Source: Pristionchus mayeri (lineage: Eukaryota > Nematoda > Chromadorea > Rhabditida > Neodiplogasteridae). From it: a stretch of 64,000 nt of DNA. The notes beneath the pieces were generated by a model. The model made no database searches, was not told the DNA's origin, and saw only the letters and a list, made by a program, of their open reading frames with translations. The stretch is from assembly GCA_036245805.1 (NCBI GenBank), contig BTRK01000003.1:1922001-1986000 (forward strand), read 5' to 3'. The first letter of the stretch is position 1; each line of letters opens with the position of its first letter. Shown here piece after piece: positions 26,201 through 35,200 of the stretch. The position numbers were made by a program, and so were the translations under genes.

Positions 26201-29200
26201 GCCGTTTAAGCTAATCGCGGACTGATAATATATTTAGTTGAATGTTACTCCCTCTTGGATGCACCTCCATCGTTGCGCATTAAATTAAATAAAATAGCAT
26301 CTGTAACTGTAAATAATTCAATTGATTATCCCCAGTAGTGATGACAATACGAACTCGGGAAGCCGACTTTAAATCAGATTGAAGTGCCATTTAGTCATCA
26401 CTAATCTCCAGATGCCCCCGATCGACATACTGCTTTCCGAGTACTCGCTGCCCGTCGACGCCGCCTTCTTCCTAGCGAGACCCGCCTTCAGATACGAGGT
26501 TTGGATTTTTTGTTGACGTTTTGTAAGGTGGGTGAAGCACGAATCAGCCGGAATGAAGTTGAGGGTCCATTACCTGGATTTGTTTGGATGGGATTTTAAT
26601 TTTTGTATTATACTACAAGATGTAATTGATGTCTTGAAAACAAAAACGTATTCGTAAAAGAACAGAAACGTGATGTTACCAGGTGTGAATATCTTTGAAA
26701 TAACAGTAGAGTGATTTACCTTCTTTTCAGGTCCAATTGGCGTTCGATCGCTCCAAGCGAGCGTGGCGTGCGAAGGAGAAGGAGGCGGAAGCGGCCAGGA
26801 AGGAGGAAGAGAGGGAGGAAGGAGAGGAGAAGGACAAGGAGAAGGTGGGCAAGGGGATAGCCATGGGTGCGAGACAGCATGGAAATGGTGGGGGTACTGT
26901 AGAAGGAGTACTGTAGAAAGTAGGTACAGTAGGAGGAGGGAGAGGAGAAGGTGGGTGGTGTAAAATTTCGATACAAATCACTAAATTTTCTCCTTTGAAC
27001 CCCGGGTGAAATAGGTTTCATGTGGTTGACATAAGCAGTGATCAACTTGTCATCGTTCGAGATCGATTAGTAAGGGAAAAATAAAAATATATTTCTCGTA
27101 AGTTTTATTAATTATTTTTAACACTATTTTCTCAAATACAATCAAATTCATATTTTTTTTTATCTTTCCAGGAGAAGAAGGAGCGGCGGCAGATGGACTC
27201 GATGGTGAAGCTGCTGCTGTATAACGGGGCAATCGATGAGGTCGTCACGAGGTGGGCAAAAAGTATTTTCGAAAATAATTTTTCGAAATTCGTATCACCA
27301 TCTATTTTGTGCTGAAAATTCGCTATTAATAATCGCGACTCATAGGAAGAGTATTGCTTATTTTTCGAGCTTGACTTACTTGTTACGTTATGTTTTCTGA
27401 AAGTGTTCGTGCTGGGTATAACAGGTTTCAGTAGCTTGTCATATTCGCAAGTGAAATTTGCGGCTCAATGATGGTTGGCCATTGATGATTAAAAGTAAAA
27501 CATTGCAGGCTAGCTGAGCGACTGGAGCCGCTGCTCATGAAGATGATACGGGCGGAGATCAGCGCGAAGTGAGTGGCGGGCATGATCACGCTCGGGAAAA
27601 TGGCTTTTGAGACCGGCTTGAAACCGGCCTCCACCTTGGATTTTGAACATTTAGGGCTTATTGGACCATCGTTCAACGCGGATTTATTTGTCTGTTTAGG
27701 GGCGCGAACACTATGATATTATATTTCTCTTTTTAAAATTTCTATTAATGATAATTTTCACAGGACGTACGTGATCTTCTGGATGCTGGAGTCGTACGAC
27801 CTCGAGGTGCCGACCGCAGCCTACGAGAGGGAGGCGGAGCGAATGAGGAAGGCCGCCAGCGCGGCTGGAGACAGCGCCGATATGGTGAGAGGGGTACGGT
27901 AGAAGGGATACGGTAGGCATTGGTGAGAGGGCTACTGTAGTAGGGGCACGATAGGAGAGATTAGTACAGCAAGGTGAGGGGATGTCGGATGGAATTGACG
28001 AGTGGTATTTTTTGAGTGCTACCGAGACAAAATTGTAATTGGAAAATTAAAAGTCTACTTTTGGTTCCTAGAAGACCAGTCAAAAATATAGATCTCCGAT
28101 TATTCTGAGCTATTATTCTATTGAAACATCCATCCTGTTTGAATGCATCCTCAATTTCTGACCCTTCTTCCACGCAGGGCAAGACGAAGCGGGCGCGCGA
28201 GGAGGAGCGACTGCGGGCGCTCGAGTACAAGCTGAAGGTAATTTAGTTTTACAATATTATTATTATTATATTTTAAATATTTAGAAAGTAATTTAATAGA
28301 TATGAATTCGTTATATTCTTTAACACTATTTTTATATTTTTTCCTAACTATTGTTCTCTCACCAACTGTGTTAGAAAACTCGAATTTGATGTAATATTGA
28401 AGCGAGCATCTGACATGTTGTCATTCCCCCCCCCCCCCCCCCCGTGTTCGGTGAGATGTTGAACAGATGAGGCAATAGCGTGCAAGTGGTGTGCGTGAAG
28501 CAAGCCTCTTGCGGGGGACATATTGTTTTCTATTTATAATATAATTAGCATAATTTTGTTTCCAGGAAGAGCAGTCGCGGCAGACGGACCACGTGGAGCG
28601 AGTGCGCGCCTACCTACGGGCCGAGAAGGACAATCTGTTCAAGAATAGTGAGTTGCATTTGTGGTCTTTGATCTTTCATATCTGGAGTAGAAAAAAGGCG
28701 GATGATCTCTTTCTGAAAGATTTGCTCGTAGCTTAAATCTTATCAAAAAAATGTATAATTCTATTTCGTGCTCATCGGTGGTTCCGTGTTGCTGCATTTG
28801 CACAAGAATTTGTGTACTCGTATATAGTTGATTCTTCTCTTATGCCTATGGAAAATACACTAATTGCAGCTCCTAACGCGATTCTGACGCTGCTGCACAC
28901 GTGCATCCTGCCCCGGGCGATGTTCGGCGAGAGCGACGCCATCTATGCCGCCAGGTAAGAGAGAGAGGGTGATCTTTGATCTTTCAACTTGCTTATCCAT
29001 CGAGCAAGGGAATGCAGTAGTAGTGGCAAAACTTCTTGAGTTTTGACAAATTTTTAAATTGAAATTTTGATCTTACTTGTTTAAAAGATATACCCGGTGA
29101 ATTGAGCATATTATCATTGAGTAAGTATGAAAAATTCTTGTACTCTCAAATTTGTCGAGAAGAAAATCACAAAAAAAATGTATTTGTCAAACTGGTGTTT

Positions 29201-32200
29201 TCATGCCGCTGACAAAGAGTAACTTCTCCAAGAGGCCGGGAATTTGATCTTGACTCCTTCCGAAATCTCGAACAAAAATCTTGCAGATTCGTGCTGCTGA
29301 TGCACTCGCAGAAGACTTCCGGCTTCCAGACGCTCTTCTTCACGGACAAGGTAGAGTCCCAAATTATCATCGTCACGCAGAGGGAGAGGATCGCTCAGCA
29401 TTTCCACTTCACTCTCCAGTCTGAGGTAAACGCGAATAACATCAGGTGCTCTGCGACATACTCCCCGTGGTCTCGCTGCTCTCCGAGAACGAGGTGGCTT
29501 AATTTTATAATTTATTTGTTTTATATTGTCGAGGAAACACAATTTTTCATCGTTCTTATTCAAGTCTTTCTAATCGTAAACTTATCTATTCCGATCGATA
29601 AGAAATCTATTTTATCGATTTGAGGCGCACTCGCTGGGTCGCTGCCTGCAGCTGATCCTCTCGCAGCACGCAGGCTGGCACGAGGACTCGGGGCTGTACG
29701 AGCGGGTGAGTGATGAGGGGTACGGTAGGCGTACTGTAGTTGTTAGGCTGAAGACATGAAACGTGTGAGGCGATACTGTGGGAGGATACTGCAGCTGGTG
29801 TCAAAAGTTGCGCAAATGGTTCGCTCAAACCCGCAAGCTTGGCGTTTCGCATTGCCGGTAATATTCAGCTGAAATCCGTTGTTTAGTGTGAACTGGATTG
29901 CTTCGAAAAATGAAATACTTATTCTCTTCTCCACTGGTTACAGATAATAATAATTATTTTAAATTATAATTACAGGAATGCGCGGGCACGCCTGGCTTCC
30001 AGCTGCGGCTGAAGAAGCCGGTGAAGGATGAGGCTGCGCCGCCGCCCAAGCCGGGAGCAGAGCACGCGATGCACGGAATGCACGCCAAGCTGCTGCACAA
30101 GTGGCAGGTGCGGTAAGGGGGAGAGAGGCGTTGGTACGGTAGTATTGGGTAGATTGAAGGGAAGGTACGGTAACTGAAGGGGGTTACGGTAGTGTTGGGA
30201 GGAGTACGGTGGCAGAAGGATCGTGACTTGTTGCAAAAGCGGCAGGTACAGTAGCGTGGGTACTGCTCTCTGGTTTAATTGATTTTGGATTATACTCGAT
30301 TTTTTTGCTCTTCGTTGGCTCTCCCCCATTAGCCATCTTTGCACAACTCGCATTATTACTAGAATAGCGAAACGCCAACTTCCATGGTGTAATCCGTCTC
30401 CAATTGATTTTTTTTTTGCAGAGTCGCGTGAGCAAATCGCTGCAAGGCTCGCTCAACAACGCCGCCGCCGAGTACGTCCATCTGCGGAACTGCATCGTCG
30501 TCGCCACGAAGGTGAGAGGTTGTTGTTGTTGTTGTTATTGTTATTGTTGTTGTTGTTGTTTTATTTTTCACTCCCTAGGAAGGTAGCATTAGATATCCAG
30601 AACACTAGCGCAATAGTGGAGTTTGTGCAGCAAGAAACGCGCTATTGTAACTTTTATTATTATTTTTTTTTGCTTATTTTATTTGCTGGAACTGATTCCA
30701 AAGGACAGATTAGATGGAAGAATCACTAAAGCTTTAGTGGAATATGTGAAACTTGAGCCGACCTGGCTACAATTCGAAGTTTTCAATAATATTTTTCGTT
30801 GGTACTGCTTGCCTACTTACAATCATTTGTTGCGGACCACTGGCGCTTTAGTGGGATGCGTGAAACATGAACCGAACTTGCACGGACCTGTCTAAAAATC
30901 TGAGGGATTAACTAATGATTTTTAGCTTTGACTTGCCTAAGAAAAATCAGATGCTTGGCGCACTAGTAATGTAATGTAATATCTGAAACATGAATCGAAC
31001 ACATTACATGTTAGCGAAAAATGGGCACTCTTTCTCATTGATTTTTCTGTCGATCGATAATCCCAATCGACTCATCGATTGCAGCTGCTGCCGTGCTTCC
31101 CGCTGATGAAGAACGACGCGGACGCGATGGAGAAGGCGGCTGCGGGCGTGAGGGACAGGGAGAAGGGACGGAGGGACGATCTGAGTCTCAAGGTGAGGAA
31201 GGAGGGGCGGAGTACTGTTGGGGTGGAGTTTGCTGGGCATTCTTAGCGTAGAGTAAACCATCCTTAGCGTAGGGATGATCTTAGTCTCTAGGTGAGGGGG
31301 GAAGAGGAGAAAGGACACCATTCCATGCTCCACAATCTTTCGCAATTAAACTGGTCAAGCGTGTAAAAAAGGATACTCGAATTTTGGACACCAGTGATGC
31401 AAAATCCACCTCCGTAAAATGCCTAGGAATGCTGAATTGATAAAATTTAAACGTTGATACTTGAGCTTCACGGGCAAGTTATCCTGAAATGGTTCCATAC
31501 GCATCGCTGGTTCGACTCAGGCTTTGATTATAAATCAATTAATTCTTTTCTTGCCACAGGCTGCTTCGTACGTGGTGCTACTGAAGACGCGCAAGATCCA
31601 GCTGCGCGACTCCGCCTACTTTGGCTGCAAGAACCCCGTGCAGCCGAAGGCAGCTGCAGCTGCAGCACCCGCAGCAGCCAAGACTGCAGCGACTGCCAAG
31701 ACTACGGCTGCTGCAGCCGCCCCCGCGACCAAGCCGAAAGGTGAGGCAGATATGTATCACGGCAGCTTTTATCGCCGCTTCGAAAATATTGAGAATGAAC
31801 CAGGCGATCTGGGGATTTGTGAAACTTTCAAGTCTAGATGATTTTTGCTTTGCTGATCTGCCCAGGGCTTCGAAAGCAAATAAAATACTAATTTAGCCAA
31901 AGCCTCGGCAGCTGCCGCGAATGCTGCAGCAACTGCAGCAACGACGACCACGACGACCACGACAGCTGCGCCGGCGAAGAACGGCGTCAAGCGGGCTGCA
32001 GCTGCAGCAGAGGAGAAGAAGGAGCGCGCGGCGGCGAAGAAGGAGAAGGAGGCGGTGAGAAGAGATTTTTTTTTGTACCCGAACTGTACTACCGAGTGAC
32101 GTTGCGGAACCTGCATGAATATCAGTTAGGTCTGAAACCGAAAAGTACGATGAAGGCGTTTCTTACCTTTTTCTGCTAGTAATTGCGATACCTATAGATC

Positions 32201-35200
32201 TTTGATTAAGAGTATCCCATAAGAAGTGAAAGTGCACGCTACCGTAACCGACGATCGATATCTCATTCGTTGCAGGAGGCCACGACGGAGTCTGCTGTGA
32301 AGACGGAGGCGGCGGAGGTGGAGGGTCCGAGTCTGCCGCCGGCGCTGTCCGTGCCCGCCTCGGGCAGCGGCGAGAAGAGAGAGGTGAGTAATCGTAATTC
32401 GGATTGCCCGCTTTTTTGTACACAAAATTCGCAAATAGTCGTTGCGGCGGTCTGCAAGAGTTGTGATCGCTTCATTGTGTGAGAAATGAAGAGGTCTGAA
32501 CTCTTGCAGAACGCCGCAACGACTACTTGCGAATTTTGTGTACAAAAAAGATGGCTGGCTGAATTTCGAATTGCAGAAAGAGGAGGAGAAGCCGGCGAGA
32601 GTCGCCAAGAAGGCCGCCAGTCTGTCCACAGAGGGAGCGGATAGGACGAGGAAGAGGAGAGAGGTACGGTAGGCGTGGAGGTGTACGGTAGGGAAGGATT
32701 ACGGTAGCCAGGAATCGGGTTGTGGAGATTATAGGGTATACAAGTAATTGACAGCATATAGTGATCGTTTGTGCAAATACACTCATTTGTCGATTGATGG
32801 TGGCAGATACGGTAGTGGTGAGCGATCAGCACATATCGATTCTTAGATCGAAGTGGGCGGAGTCGCAGCTCGCACGCTGCTGCTGGGCAACAAGAAGGCC
32901 AGAAATGAGCTAGACGGAGTTGCCAAGGTACTGTAGACATGGGCTTGGGGTACTGTAGCAGGGGAGGGTACGGTAATGGTGTGATCGAGCAATACTATAG
33001 CAATAGGTGATTATTTGATGGAGTGAGTGTTGCTTTTGAGCTGTTTGAGAAAGTGCGAATGGATTATTAGTTTGAAAAGGCTAATTCAATTTTTGCAGAA
33101 AGACGAAGCGCGAAACGGCAGTGCGCGCAAGGAGGAGAAGGAGTCGAGGAGGGAGGGTGAGTACCAGTGATGCCAAATCGGCGCGCGCTCTCCTCGTTTC
33201 ACACGCTCTCTCGATGTGTCTGACCGGCGAGAGAGCGTGTGAAACGAGGAGAGAGCGCGCCGATTTGGCATCACTAGTAAGTACGGTAGCTGTCGATCGA
33301 TAATCCCAATCGGCCCTTCTTTGCGGCTTTCCTTTATTGTTTGATGAAATGCATTGGACAACCACTCTCATTCTTGTAGTGTGGTACAATTGAGTATGAA
33401 TAGATAGCACAAAAACAAAATTTTTGTCGACTAGGTTAATGCTGGTTCCACATGTGCTTTATGTAAATTGAGATCTGCACGCCGTGGGGTTTGGGGAGCG
33501 GACATTTCCGCAACGGGGTACCATTCGCTTGACAGAAGGAGTAGCAACATGGGAGTTGTTGCATTGTTACCAGTATGTGCTCCCCCACAATAGCATATAT
33601 AAATTTTGATACCAGGCGGTATTGAGTTTTACCCCAAATTAACGACCCGGGGTTCATGGTTTGTGGATTTCCATGAACCCCTATACGTTGAAACTCATGG
33701 TCGCCTGGTAACAAAATTTATATATGCTAAAATGGGGGAGCACATACTGGTAACAATGCAACAACTCACATATTGCTACTCATTCTGTCAAGCGAATGGT
33801 ACTCCGTTGCGGAAATGTCCGCCCCCCGTGGGGTTTATCATCAGGTGCATAGTTGGAATATGACCTGATGCTAAACTTCGGCAATGATTATCTTCATAGG
33901 ATAGATGTTTTTTTTCTGCTCTTGCGGGTTTTCTTTTGTGGTTTTAGGAAATTTTATATTTGATCACCAAATCTCCAGGTTGAATTAGTTGCTACATCTC
34001 ACCCCAGTCATAGTGAACTAATGAAACGGAAACATGAAGGGCAGATTAATTTTGAAAATATTTAAATAATTATTTTCAGAGACGACGCGCGTGAAGAGAG
34101 AGCAGCCGAAGAGGGAGGAGGAGGACGGAGAGGACGGGGATGTGCCGCCGTCACCAGTGAGTTGAAACTGAGGCACTTCTTGGATCGCTGGCCACTTCCT
34201 AACCCGCCCCCCCCCCCTTTCTCCCCTATAATTTCCCATGCCTTGTCTCTGCAAAGGGATTGTCTGGGCGAAAATGAAGGAGATGTACATACAAATGAGT
34301 GGGCACTTGATGGGGAAGTGCCGCCAGCGACCCCGAGTTGAACGGGAAATATTTTCTCGGGGAGTGTATCAAAATTGTCCAGCCAAAAACATTGAGTAGA
34401 AAAATCAATAATTGCTTGTTTTATGTGTAATACTATCACATGTAGTCCTAACAAAACAGGACATCTCATTGAATACTTAGTCATTACACTAATTATTTTG
34501 AGAAATGACACGGAATTCAGACTATTGTTTATTGTTCCCTTCTAAGTGGATGGAATCGAGCTCATCAATCCCATTACATATTTGAGTAATTGCAGAAACG
34601 CGAGGACGACAAGCCGTCCAGAGGCACCAACGGGGCAGAGGCCAAGGAGAGAGAGCGGGAAAGAGAGAGGGAGAGGGAGAACAAGAGGGAGAAGGTAAGA
34701 AGTAGTTGGGGGAGGGATAGGGTTGTTGGGTGCTCCTTTTGTGTGTTTGATGCTGACCTCAACTTCTAATTAGTGTCACTCTTACTCCGTGATTGTGATG
34801 AACTATTGAAGCCTGAAATGTGCATGTGCTGAATTTCGCGATTTTCTAACATGTATTGGTATTGAACTTTTAAGATAAAGCATGGGATTATTTGTACAAT
34901 TTTTTAAAGATTTAATTAATTAATTAATTACTAGGATCGTGATCGTGATGAGAAGCGGCAGCGAGAGGAGCTGAAGGAGAAGCTGGAGAAGCGGGAGAAG
35001 GAGAGGCTGGAGAGGGTGAGATTATCGATTTTTTGAGTCATTGAAAAACTTGTGCACGGTGTTCGCACCTCTAATCTTAGCCATTACGAAAGGCGCTAGA
35101 CGACGATTTTTACGTTTGAGAATATTGTTTTTATCGACTGCGAACGATGTACATATTGCCATAGTTCCATTTCACCCAGACTTAGCCGATCCCTAAAGCC

